A model generated the notes under the pieces. It was not told where the DNA came from, searched no databases, and worked only from the letters and a program-made list of their open reading frames with translations. A DNA stretch of 64,000 nucleotides from Rhizobium sp. 2MFCol3.1 (GTDB lineage Bacteria; Pseudomonadota; Alphaproteobacteria; Rhizobiales; Rhizobiaceae), in assembly GCF_000377565.1 (NCBI RefSeq), contig NZ_KB898363.1, positions 154,531 to 218,530 of the forward strand, written 5' to 3'. The position numbers were made by a program, and so were the translations under genes. The stretch's first letter is position 1. The number at the start of each line of letters is the position of its first letter. Shown piece after piece: positions 1-8,101 of the stretch.

Positions 1-91
1 GCTCGGCTCTTACGAGCCGCCCGACGCCGGAAACGATGCTGTATCAGCCGGCCGTCGATAGAAATTCCTTGCAGCCCAATTGGAGACCTCG

Positions 92-2041
92 ATGCCGAAT
101 AAACAGTCCGGCAAACGCTTTCGCGTGCCTTGGCGAAAAAAGCTCGACGAAAACGACCTACCCGTGACGTTGCCTGTATTCATGGCTTACTGCGCTGTAG
201 CCCGCGCACTCCGCTCTTTTAACAGGAACGGCACGAAGAGCATCGTGACCCTGGTCGCGAGCGAAGACTTTTATTATCCCGTCTTCGCCGAAGCTGCCCG
301 GTTCTTTGCGGCGCAGATTTGGCATTCGTATCGGTTCGCGGGCAACGTATTACAATGGAGCGACAAGAATTTTCGTCATGAGGCGGAAGCGCTGCGTGAC
401 GAGCGCGCAATTTTATTCGCACCACCATCCTACGAAATTCAAGAAGACGATCGGCTACTCTCGGATGCCGTGGTGCCCCTTGGCTCTCGTACGGCCAGAC
501 ATGCGCAGGCCGCACTACGGCGGGCGGGTCTTCCTGTCACCAGCGAAAACGTTGACCTTCTTCTCACAGAGCCGTGGCCCCGCTTGAGCCGAGCTTTCCA
601 AGATCGACGCAGTCCGCTTCAGGCGATCCAGCGTCTGCGGAGTCTTCCAAAGACCATCGCAGAAGAAGTGGCCGAGCCAAAGGGTTCACCGACCCCTGCT
701 GGGCCAACGCTCTTGGAAATGCACGGGTTCGGGAGCCTCATTGAGTGGGGCTACGACTTGGCAAAGGACATCTCAGACTTCAAAGCGGGCATCATTCCAT
801 GGAGAGATGTCGACAACGGCGTCTTGGTTTCGGGTCCACCTGGCGTTGGCAAAACCATGTTCGCCAGTGCTTTAGCCAACACCTGTAAAATTCCGATCAT
901 CTACGGGTCTGCTTCAAGATGGCAGGAGGCGGGAGCGCTCGACGAGCACCTCAAGGCCATGAGGGCTTCCTTTGCCGAAGCCAAAGAGAAATCACCATCG
1001 ATCCTGTTCATTGACGAAATCGATGTTCTCGGCAGCCGTGGTGAGAAAGACCGGAACAGCGCCTACATGCGTAACGTGATAACCGCGTTGCTACAGTTAC
1101 TCGACGGGTTCGAACGTCGCGAGGGGGTGGTTGTAATGGGAGCCTGCAACCACCCAGACCGCCTGGATTTTGCTATTAGAAGACCCGGAAGACTTGACCG
1201 CCATATCGCGGTTCCCTTGCCGAATGCCACAGCGAGGAGGGCCATCCTGAAACTCCACAGCGGGGTCACCATGTGCACTGCCGACTACGAGATTTACGAT
1301 ATGGCGACCGAAGGTCTAACGGGAGCGGACATCGAGCGACTAGTTCGCGATGCCAGACGCGCTGCGCGACGACAATCGCAAGACCTCAACAGCGAGCACA
1401 TCGTCAGCAATCTCCGACCACTCACCAAACTTCCCGAGTCCTATCTACGTGCCTTGGCTATCCATGAGGCGGGCCATGCTGTCGTCAGCTTCGAATTGGG
1501 GCATTCGCCGATCTCTCGCATCAAGATATCGCGCCACAAAGTCGACGACGAAATTCGAGAACTGGGCTACGTCGAGTACCAGCCGCCCGCTCCCCAGCGG
1601 CGGACGCGACAGTTCTTCGAGAACGCGATCGCTACCTTTCTTGGCGGCATTGCTGCCGAGCTTGAGGTGTATGGTTCATTCACCGACGGTGCGGGCGGTG
1701 CCGATGAGTCCGACCTCAACCGCGCCACTGATCTTGCTACCGCACTCGCGGGGTCGCTCGGTATGGGACATACGTTGGTCGCAGCAAATTTCGAACGGGG
1801 CGACTCCTCCAATTTACGTCTTTACCTGCCCGAATTGAGGCGCGAGGTCCATGATATCCTCGAAACCCAGCTTTCGCGCGCGAGGGCAACAATTCGCTCG
1901 CAACAGCCAGCGTTGGACGCGGTCGCTGAGCGATTGCTTGAAGCGGGTGAGTTGGCGGGCGAGGAGGTCCAAGACATCATCCGCGACCACCGCCGTTCCA
2001 TAGTCAGTCTTGCGAAACCACCAAGAAGGGCTGGGATGTGA
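92..2041 (+). CDS. Soluble FtsH-like AAA+ ATPase with M41 peptidase domain
   Basis: Predicted ATP-dependent zinc protease of about 649 residues. An N-terminal region of roughly 200 residues matches nothing I know. It is followed by an AAA+ module with Walker A GPPGVGKT (about residue 248), Walker B LFIDEID (about 305) and the second-region-of-homology signature RRPGRLDR. The C-terminal M41 domain has the zinc motif HEAGH (about 458) and a downstream GADESDLNRAT segment that should supply the third zinc ligand. Unlike housekeeping FtsH it has no membrane segments, so it should be cytosolic. A TTG at 80 is in frame, but ATG 92 has GGAG six bases upstream and is preferred. The stop overlaps the next start (TGATG), implying translational coupling. 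The domain call is firm; the substrate is unknown. Confidence 0.93.
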   Translation: MPNKQSGKRFRVPWRKKLDENDLPVTLPVFMAYCAVARALRSFNRNGTKSIVTLVASEDFYYPVFAEAARFFAAQIWHSYRFAGNVLQWSDKNFRHEAEALRDERAILFAPPSYEIQEDDRLLSDAVVPLGSRTARHAQAALRRAGLPVTSENVDLLLTEPWPRLSRAFQDRRSPLQAIQRLRSLPKTIAEEVAEPKGSPTPAGPTLLEMHGFGSLIEWGYDLAKDISDFKAGIIPWRDVDNGVLVSGPPGVGKTMFASALANTCKIPIIYGSASRWQEAGALDEHLKAMRASFAEAKEKSPSILFIDEIDVLGSRGEKDRNSAYMRNVITALLQLLDGFERREGVVVMGACNHPDRLDFAIRRPGRLDRHIAVPLPNATARRAILKLHSGVTMCTADYEIYDMATEGLTGADIERLVRDARRAARRQSQDLNSEHIVSNLRPLTKLPESYLRALAIHEAGHAVVSFELGHSPISRIKISRHKVDDEIRELGYVEYQPPAPQRRTRQFFENAIATFLGGIAAELEVYGSFTDGAGGADESDLNRATDLATALAGSLGMGHTLVAANFERGDSSNLRLYLPELRREVHDILETQLSRARATIRSQQPALDAVAERLLEAGELAGEEVQDIIRDHRRSIVSLAKPPRRAGM

Positions 2042-2223
2042 TGGCCAAGCGGTCGAAGCGGAGCGAACTCGGGGCCATGAATGCCGCGCAGTCCGGCTCG
2101 CTGGGCGAGGCCGAGCGCGGGCCCTCGATCGAACTTGATCCGTTAGCCTTGAACGTGCGTTCGGCATTTGTAGCTCTATATTTACCCCACCTTCCATGCT
2201 TAGCTGAACAGCGAGACCCTTAA
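2041..2223 (+). CDS. Small protein with C-terminal PLPHLPxLAE-like tail
   Basis: A 60-residue basic/hydrophobic protein whose start overlaps the protease stop and whose stop overlaps the next start (TAATG), so it sits in a tightly coupled operon. I do not recognise a family. Its last 30 residues (DPLALNVR...PHLPCLAE) match the very C-terminus of the 436-residue protein ending at 4801 (DPLAIAMR...PHLPHLAE): 14 of 24 positions are identical without gaps. This shared tail is the best evidence that the small frame is translated. A role as a recognition tag for the adjacent protease is only speculation. Confidence 0.6.
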   Translation: MAKRSKRSELGAMNAAQSGSLGEAERGPSIELDPLALNVRSAFVALYLPHLPCLAEQRDP

Positions 2224-3110
2224 TGAATATTTGGCCGATCTCCGACCTCCATCTCGAGTTTGGGGTGCCTTTTAAATACAGGCCCCCTGAAGACGTGGAT
2301 GTTGTCGTCTGCGCAGGCGACGTTTTGACCAAGGGGATCAAGCCGAGCATCGAGTGGCTTCGGCAAAACATTGGCCACACCAAGCCTGTGGTGTTCAGCG
2401 CCGGGAACCATGAGTTCTATGGTGCCTCGGTCAAGGAGAGCCTGGACGCGGCCGAGGCTTTCGGCTCCGGAGTCCATTTCCTTGAAAACAGGACCGTAGA
2501 GATAGGGGGCGTCCATTTCGTGGGCGGTACCTTGTGGTCCGATTTTCATCTATTCGGTTTCAATCCCGAAGTCGCGATGTCGTACGCAGCCCATGACATG
2601 AATGATTACAAGAAGATCAAGTTTTCCAAGACCCCCTATGTGAAGTTCAAGCCGACCCATTCCTACAGGATGCATGTCGAGACCAGAGAGTTCATCGCCT
2701 CCGAGCTACGGAGGCTGCGGGGTGAAAAGGTTGTCGTTGTGACCCACCACGCGCCGTCGTCCCGTTCGATTGCGAGTGGATACCGAACTGATCCGATCTC
2801 AGCGTCCTATGCCTCGGATATGGAGGAACTCATCTTTGAGACTGGTCCCGCGCTTTGGGTGCACGGGCACGTTCACCATCGGAACGACTACGTGCTCGAC
2901 ACCTGCAGGGTAGTTTCCAACCCCCGCGGATATCCCGGAGAAAACACTGGCTTCGATCCTAGCTTTACGGTCCAGGTCGACAGCGACCCTGGCTTGAAGG
3001 CAAAACTCGTCGCGGAGGCGATCACTATTCTTGACCAAGCGCCTGATACCGCTCCTGATCCGGGCGATGAGGCTCCAGAGCGGCGCACGGAGGTCGGAGA
3101 CAATGAGTGA
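2223..3110 (+). CDS. Metallophosphoesterase (calcineurin-like)
   Basis: A 295-residue protein with the full set of calcineurin-type metal-binding motifs: SDLHLE (D-x-H) at residues 7-12, CAGDV (GD), GNHEFYG, THHAPS and GHVHH. The family hydrolyses phosphomono- or diesters at a di-metal centre; the substrate here is unknown. The protein has no signal peptide and should be cytosolic. The start codon overlaps the stop of the 60-residue gene, and the last eight bases overlap the next gene. The last 30 residues are acidic and proline-rich and are probably a flexible tail. Family assignment is firm, function open. Confidence 0.92.
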   Translation: MNIWPISDLHLEFGVPFKYRPPEDVDVVVCAGDVLTKGIKPSIEWLRQNIGHTKPVVFSAGNHEFYGASVKESLDAAEAFGSGVHFLENRTVEIGGVHFVGGTLWSDFHLFGFNPEVAMSYAAHDMNDYKKIKFSKTPYVKFKPTHSYRMHVETREFIASELRRLRGEKVVVVTHHAPSSRSIASGYRTDPISASYASDMEELIFETGPALWVHGHVHHRNDYVLDTCRVVSNPRGYPGENTGFDPSFTVQVDSDPGLKAKLVAEAITILDQAPDTAPDPGDEAPERRTEVGDNE

Positions 3111-3315
3111 CAAACCGTCGGTGTCTGCCAGCGACCTGTCGAACGCTAGGGTTAGAAAGTTTCTTGATGACCGCCTCAACGGCCCGACAATCTCGTCCCG
3201 CGAGATGAAGGTACGCGTTGAAGCACTAATCGAACGACGGCGGGAGTCGCTGTTAACGGCACCTGACCAAGAGCTCGATTCCAAACCGAACGATGGTCAT
3301 AAAGGCGGTCTCTGA
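3103..3315 (+). CDS. Hypothetical 70-residue protein
   Basis: A small charged protein beginning MSDKPSVSASDLS. The ATG overlaps the end of the metallophosphoesterase gene (ATGAGTGA), and a strong GGAGG-type ribosome site lies about ten bases upstream. Predicted helical segments (VRKFLDDRL, VRVEALIERRRES) and no membrane segment. I recognise no family. Its position as the last gene of a four-gene coupled unit suggests a small accessory or regulatory partner of the protease/phosphoesterase pair. Confidence 0.65.
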   Translation: MSDKPSVSASDLSNARVRKFLDDRLNGPTISSREMKVRVEALIERRRESLLTAPDQELDSKPNDGHKGGL

Positions 3316-3490
3316 CCAACTCGCGCGGATTATCGCGGACAAAAAACGGGTTTGACCCCGGGTACATGATGGAAACCTGATGTGCGAGAGCACATCGCAC
3401 AAAACATCCCTTGGTGACTGATAGGAGATAACGAGAATGCTCTCTCACTGCGGTTCTCCTGGTACTCACCCAATCCGAGGAGTTATCGAG

Positions 3491-4801
3491 ATGACGCCGA
3501 AACAACCTCTGGAGCCGGAACCGGACGTGAATATGGGCGAAAATGGCGGAAGTCTCTCGTTTGGCTCAGCGCTTGACGGCATCGACTATGAGCCGCTCGG
3601 CCGGCGAAGCGTTCGGTCAGGAGATGCAGGGACCCATAGGACAGGCTCCGGCCGCAATCCCTTGCCGCGGAGCGCCAGGTACGATCACACATCGGGGACG
3701 CTCGTAATCGATTTCATGAACGGCTCGACATTCACGACGCCTATCAGCGCGTTCGCAGACCTCGCGGGCGCGAACGTCGATGAAATCACAGACGTCGAAT
3801 TGCTCAGTGACAAGCTGCTCCATTGGAAGTCCCTCAAGACATCGCATGACATCGCGGCGGTGTTAGCCGGGGATTTTCGCCCCAAGGCCTCTTCGACAGG
3901 GGCGTTTGCGCAGGACTGCGTCGTGATAACTGAATCTGGGTCCGCACCGCCGCGGTGGTGCGATCCAGTGATTAGGTTCCTCTTCAGCAATTTGCCCGGC
4001 GACAGCAAAGTCCGCTGGTACCACGACTTTCTGACGGCTTATCAAATCGGATGCGAGACACTCGTCGCGCTCGGGCAGGCTGAGGCCACAGAGGACGGGG
4101 CGATCCCGCTCACAGGTCCATCCCTACCTGCGATCTTGCCTCGGCAGGACGATGTGGCGGTTGCGATTTTGTACCTCGCCGGGCAAAGCGGCTTGATCAT
4201 CTTTCGCTCGAACGATGACGACAAGGCGACGCAAGTAGTCGGAGAGGGCTTCGACAGCTTGCATCGCTTTGGGGACAGGTCCTGGGCCGCACGTTCGCAT
4301 CCCGACGTCACGAATATTCTTCGTCTTCTTGACGTGCTGGACGGGTTCGAGTGGACCGAAGCCGCAGAAACGATCCTTTGGCGCGAAAGCCCCCGGGAAT
4401 GGCGCATCGACTTCACAGATCACCCGCGATTTCTGGACGCTCTTGACAAGGCATGCGCTCGAATGCCCGATCATATTCGAGAAGCCGTCGACCGCTTCTC
4501 TCAGGTTACTGAAAAAGATATCGCGATTTACACCGCGATTCCGGATCAGAGCGGAGAAAACTCAGACGCGGTGATCAGGTCGCCGCCCCAGACCCGTGAG
4601 CAGGCAATATCCACTGTCCTCTGGATCAGGCGTTTCGACTTCGACGAGCTGTTCTACAAGTTCTGGCGGATAGAGGACGGCTGGCTTGGTCCACACGAAG
4701 CTGCACGGGCATTGGAAATCTTCAGTGATCCGCTCGCGATCGCCATGCGGAAAGCGGTCGCAGCTCGGCTTTATCCGCATCTCCCACATTTGGCAGAATA
4801 G
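3491..4801 (+). CDS. Hypothetical protein with DUF2442-like domain
   Basis: A 436-residue protein. ATG 3491 is chosen because GAGGAG lies eight bases upstream; the reading frame is open back to 3437. Around residues 60-125 the pattern (LVIDFMNGSTFTTPIS...LLHWKSL...IAAVLAGDF) resembles DUF2442, a short fold linked to DNA-binding or toxin-antitoxin-type proteins. The middle (YQIGCETLVALGQAEAT...) is paralogous to the protein encoded at 4879-5376. The C-terminus DPLAIAMR...PHLPHLAE recurs in the small protein ending at 2223. No catalytic motif was recognised. A 175-bp gap separates it from the preceding operon. Confidence 0.75.
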   Translation: MTPKQPLEPEPDVNMGENGGSLSFGSALDGIDYEPLGRRSVRSGDAGTHRTGSGRNPLPRSARYDHTSGTLVIDFMNGSTFTTPISAFADLAGANVDEITDVELLSDKLLHWKSLKTSHDIAAVLAGDFRPKASSTGAFAQDCVVITESGSAPPRWCDPVIRFLFSNLPGDSKVRWYHDFLTAYQIGCETLVALGQAEATEDGAIPLTGPSLPAILPRQDDVAVAILYLAGQSGLIIFRSNDDDKATQVVGEGFDSLHRFGDRSWAARSHPDVTNILRLLDVLDGFEWTEAAETILWRESPREWRIDFTDHPRFLDALDKACARMPDHIREAVDRFSQVTEKDIAIYTAIPDQSGENSDAVIRSPPQTREQAISTVLWIRRFDFDELFYKFWRIEDGWLGPHEAARALEIFSDPLAIAMRKAVAARLYPHLPHLAE

Positions 4802-4878
4802 AGGGACGGGGCCGGGAACCTGGCATGCCATGTCTATAGCCCGGCACGACGTCTACGAACTCGCGAAGGAACTAGCGG

Positions 4879-5376
4879 ATGGTTGAGGGCGACAAAGCGG
4901 AGAGGACACAAGCCATCAGGTTTGCCACTTGGGCCAGGCCAGTCGCCGAGTTTCTTTCGTATAACATTCCTTACGATGAGGTCGTGGGCTGGCTACATCT
5001 GAGCAAAAAGGAATTCATGTTTGGATGCGAGGCGTTGATTGCCTTGGGGCAGGCAAGGGAGACCGAATGGGGAGCAAGCCCTCTTCGTTTTCCCGAGTAT
5101 CCAAGTCCCCCGCCGCGCTGGGACGACATTTGCGCCGCGGTCATCCAAGTTGCGACCAAGACCAGACAGCTTGCCTTTCAGTCTTCCGACATTTCGTCGG
5201 AAGCAGGGTTGGGCAACGTTGATTTGTCGTCAATGGACGCCATCGCTGCGGCAAATGGCATTCGGGAAGCGTTCGTCACCGTCAACCTTAAACCGGTTTT
5301 GATTGCCCTCGGTCTCGTTGAGGGCGGTCATTGGTCAGTCGTCGCAAAGGCCGTACGACAAAGGGCAGATGTCTAG
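4879..5376 (+). CDS. Hypothetical protein, partial paralogue of the preceding gene
   Basis: A 165-residue protein. ATG 4879 has AAGGA eight bases upstream. Its core (KEFMFGCEALIALGQARETEWG, then PPRWDDICAAVIQVA) aligns with the middle of the preceding 436-residue protein (YQIGCETLVALGQAEATEDG, then LPRQDDVAVAILYLA), so the two share a domain of roughly 100 residues. A short frame at 4831-4886 (MSIARHDVYELAKELADG) overlaps the start and could be a leader peptide. No known family recognised. Confidence 0.72.
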   Translation: MVEGDKAERTQAIRFATWARPVAEFLSYNIPYDEVVGWLHLSKKEFMFGCEALIALGQARETEWGASPLRFPEYPSPPPRWDDICAAVIQVATKTRQLAFQSSDISSEAGLGNVDLSSMDAIAAANGIREAFVTVNLKPVLIALGLVEGGHWSVVAKAVRQRADV

Positions 5377-5460
5377 GGATGCGTCGGATGGACAACCGCT
5401 GGCTTAGTACGAGGTCCAGAGCGTCGCCCAGATCGGCGGGGAAGCCTTGGCTCAGAATAT

Positions 5461-5796
5461 TTATTCTCTCAGTTCGACTGGTATCGTCAGACCCGCAAAT
5501 CCGCAATTCCGGGCGACTTGATAGACCTGTCGGATTGACCCCAACCGCCGTGCCATCAGGTTCTTCCCCGTTGTGACACGGAAGAGCTGTTTGTTCCTGT
5601 CGAATGTGAGAAGCAGCCACACGGGCGCGAACGCTGTCGACCCTGGTGCGAGTACGAAGAGTGGACTCCCGCCGTCTCCTAGAAAACGCCTGAACTGATA
5701 CATGTCGCATGGCGGAAGAGATTGGAGCCATTTTTCGTCAGCGTCGTCCGGGATGATGCCCTTTCGATGGGCGATTATGGAATGTTCTTCATTCAT
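5461..5796 (-). CDS. Hypothetical protein
   Basis: A 111-residue frame on the minus strand, convergent with the gene ending at 5376. The composition looks protein-like: hydrophobic core segments (PLFVLAPGSTAFAPVWLLLTF, about residues 45-65) alternate with charged stretches, and the C-terminus reads LTIPVELRE. I recognise no domain. No signal peptide or obvious membrane span. Medium confidence because there is neither a family match nor a strong ribosome site. Confidence 0.5.
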   Translation of the reverse strand: MNEEHSIIAHRKGIIPDDADEKWLQSLPPCDMYQFRRFLGDGGSPLFVLAPGSTAFAPVWLLLTFDRNKQLFRVTTGKNLMARRLGSIRQVYQVARNCGFAGLTIPVELRE

Positions 5797-6070
5797 CGCC
5801 GATCAATGGCCTACTCTTTGGAATGTTCCAAGTCCTATAATTCGCGTGCTATCGCCGCGAAGGCGGTGGTGGTTCAGCAACTGGCTCCCGGAATTGAAGG
5901 CAGTCCTACTAGCGGTTTCTCGTTATCGAATTGGTAACCATCCATATCCCATATTAGCACTGTCGCAACTATAAACGCGTCGCGACGTTATGGCAGGAAG
6001 TGCATGTCTCTCGGGAACCCGCACACCCCCATCTAGTGCGGGTTCCACCACTTCATCGACAGGGGAGCAG

Positions 6071-6544
6071 ATGTCCGTTCTTGCACGACTGCTCAGCGGC
6101 GCGGTGCCGCCGAAGCGAAAGCGCCCGTTGCAACAGGTTGGCGGCCTGTGTTTTCGCGTGAACGCCGACGGCGAACCCGACGTCCTTCTGATCACGACTC
6201 GTGAAACCAAGAGATGGACGATCCCCAAGGGCTGGCCGGTAGAAGGCCTCAGCCGGCACAAGTCGGCGAAGCGGGAAGCGTGGGAAGAGGCGGGGGTGAA
6301 AGGCAAGGTCGGAATAAAGCCCTTCGGAAGCTTCATGTACGAGAAAGTGCTTGCCAATGGGGATGCTGTCCCGGCAGACGTCCAGGTTCACCTTATCAAG
6401 GTGAGAGAGACCCGATCGATTTTTCCGGAGCGCGGTCAAAGAGAGTTGGCTTGGGTCTCAGCGTCGGAAGCAGCTCGTCGCGTGGTCGAGCCCGGCTTAA
6501 AAAAGTTGTTTGCGAAGCTATCGAGGCGCTTTTCAGAAGATTGA
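6071..6544 (+). CDS. NUDIX hydrolase
   Basis: A 157-residue NUDIX-family pyrophosphohydrolase. The NUDIX box reads GWPVEGLSRHKSAK followed by REAWEEAGV, so the REUXEEXGU core is intact while the usual upstream Glu is Leu. The context RWTIPKGWP before the box and GSFMYEK after it resembles diphosphoinositol-polyphosphate-type or dinucleoside-polyphosphate NUDIX enzymes common in rhizobia. ATG 6071 is preferred over the open frame starting at 5990 because the protein core begins here and AGGGGAG precedes it. The substrate cannot be read from sequence. Confidence 0.9.
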   Translation: MSVLARLLSGAVPPKRKRPLQQVGGLCFRVNADGEPDVLLITTRETKRWTIPKGWPVEGLSRHKSAKREAWEEAGVKGKVGIKPFGSFMYEKVLANGDAVPADVQVHLIKVRETRSIFPERGQRELAWVSASEAARRVVEPGLKKLFAKLSRRFSED

Positions 6545-6638
6545 AAATGAGCGGCGTGCTCTCTTTGCATTTTGCATTAACGGCGGCCCGAGTTGCACGA
6601 GCAATAATCACGGGCCGCGGGGGTTCGCCTCGCTTGCT

Positions 6639-6812
6639 TTAGTTTGCTGCGTGATAACCGCCGTAGACGGCAATTCCGATGTAAAAGGCAAACGCGGCGA
6701 GTGCGATAGCAACGCCGATCCAAACGGCTCCTCGGCCAAATCGCGCTTTCTTCCGGTTTTGCGAAGGGCTGTCGGCCGATGGTGCTAGTGACGGTTCGTC
6801 GCGTTCGTTCAT
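6639..6812 (-). CDS. Small single-span membrane protein
   Basis: A 57-residue protein: a polar Ser/Asp-rich N-terminus, a basic NRKKARFGRG stretch, then one membrane span (AVWIGVAIALAAFAFYIGIA, about residues 29-48) and a short tail. The start has AGGAG six bases upstream on the minus strand, which is strong support. Positive-inside charge suggests the N-terminus faces the cytoplasm. No family recognised. The decayed copy of the Cys-rich small gene lies just upstream. Confidence 0.72.
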   Translation of the reverse strand: MNERDEPSLAPSADSPSQNRKKARFGRGAVWIGVAIALAAFAFYIGIAVYGGYHAAN

Positions 6813-6872
6813 TATGATCTCCTGATGGTTTCCATCAGAGAAGTTCGGAAGACAGCAAATGTTCCGAGGTGG

Positions 6873-7100
6873 CTAGGGCCAGACAAGGGATTCGCGTCTC
6901 GCACAGATCATCTCGCGGACCCGTGATGCGGTCACACCCCATAGGGTGACTACGGCGCAGTCGAGCAAAGCTCGCTCCTGCGCCTAGCTGATCGGCGAGT
7001 GCTTAACGCTCCGGGTGGTCCCGGCGATCGCATATAACGATACGACCGGTGACGGATGTCCTTCAGGTTAGCTTGGGTAGGTTGTCGGGTCGAGGGCCGT
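6873..7100 (-). pseudogene. Decayed second copy of the Cys-rich small gene at 11123-11374
   Basis: Read on the minus strand, about 230 bp align with the intact gene at 11123-11374. Shared segments include RPDNLP, an identical AGASFARLRR core, MGCDR-ITGP and CET-R-PCL. Relative to the intact copy the segment has a stop after the sixth to tenth aligned codon, frame-shifting differences in the middle, another stop, and loss of the original terminator codon. It is therefore a pseudogene of a duplicated small gene. The duplication is certain from base-level similarity; the direction of decay is an inference. Confidence 0.8.
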
Positions 7101-7284
7101 TTGGACGCACGAAGATGCCTGGCAGCCCTCACTGCACAGCACGCTAGGGCCAATCTTCAGATCAATCATCTAGCGCAACATGTAATGATTAGAGATCGTG
7201 TATCATGCCGTTTTGTCACCAGCGGTGGCCGGAAGGATCGTCGAGGTTGGTTTGAGGGGGCCACCGGGGGGAACGCGGAGTTCC

Positions 7285-7836
7285 TTACATCTGATCTGAC
7301 CCCAAAAATTTTTGCACCAAACATTTTGGGGAAAGTCCGCAGCCTGTTGGGTGATGGCCGACAAAGCTCGCGAGTTCAAAGAACTTCAATCCGCCCACTA
7401 CAAGTAGTACAATAGACCCGACAACAAGGAGTATGGCGATGAGATGGATGCTATAGCCGAAGGCCTGCCAACGCACAGCACTCGGCTTTGGCCGAACAAA
7501 CGGGCTGTCGAAGTGCATCGTGTGATGGACTTGGTAAGCCGTGTAGCAATACTGGGTGATGTAGGCTAATGACGGGACGATCACGGCGAGCAATACGCTA
7601 GCGAAGAAGTAGGTAACCGCTTCGCTGAAAATTTCCACTGCAGGCGTGTGGATGATCGCCTTGGAGTTGGCAGAGAAGAACCCTAGCAGGCCTGCTATGC
7701 CACCCGCACTAGCTATGGCAGGGGCTTTCATAGCGCTGTTAGCGAAACTCTCCAGGAGCTTCTCAGTGTCCGATATCTCTTTGAGGTGTCGGTCGTGGGC
7801 CAGCACCGCATACTTCTCACGCTGATTATCGTCCAA
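7285..7836 (-). CDS. Hypothetical membrane protein
   Basis: A 183-residue protein with a charged N-terminal helix (HDRHLKEISDTEKLLESF), a Gly/Ala-rich segment (ASAGGIAGLLGFFSA) and two or three membrane spans (about residues 70-100 and 128-155). The C-terminal tail is Gly/Cys-containing. Its start lies inside the 3' end of the 74-residue gene upstream (11-bp overlap), so the two are co-translated. No family recognised. A cytoplasmic membrane location is likely. Confidence 0.72.
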   Translation of the reverse strand: MDDNQREKYAVLAHDRHLKEISDTEKLLESFANSAMKAPAIASAGGIAGLLGFFSANSKAIIHTPAVEIFSEAVTYFFASVLLAVIVPSLAYITQYCYTAYQVHHTMHFDSPFVRPKPSAVRWQAFGYSIHLIAILLVVGSIVLLVVGGLKFFELASFVGHHPTGCGLSPKCLVQKFLGSDQM

Positions 7837-8050
7837 GCTTCAGAACCTTCGTCCGGTTGTCATCCAGCAGTTCGATCACCCCGCGGCCGTTGAGTGGCAG
7901 CAAGAGGTTCAAGACTGCATCTTGAGAGTAACCTTCGCCGATCAGCGGGACACAAATGTCGTAGTTGCTCAAGGTATCCTGAGGGCGTTCATCGAGCCGC
8001 CTCAGAAGATTGAAAAATGCAGTCTCTAGGTCTTCGTGGTCACTCGACAC
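7826..8050 (-). CDS. Hypothetical small protein
   Basis: A 74-residue acidic protein (MSSDHEDLETAFFNLLRRL...) without signal peptide or membrane span. The predicted helix-turn-helix-like alternation (YSQDAVLNLLLPLNGRGVIELLDDN) resembles a small winged-helix or regulatory fold, but no family can be assigned. It overlaps the downstream membrane-protein gene by 11 bp, so it probably acts with it. Confidence 0.68.
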   Translation of the reverse strand: MSSDHEDLETAFFNLLRRLDERPQDTLSNYDICVPLIGEGYSQDAVLNLLLPLNGRGVIELLDDNRTKVLKLGR

Positions 8051-8101
8051 CTGATGATCGAGCGGTAGCGAGATTATCAGGTGGGAAACGCAAACGGCTC
8101 T

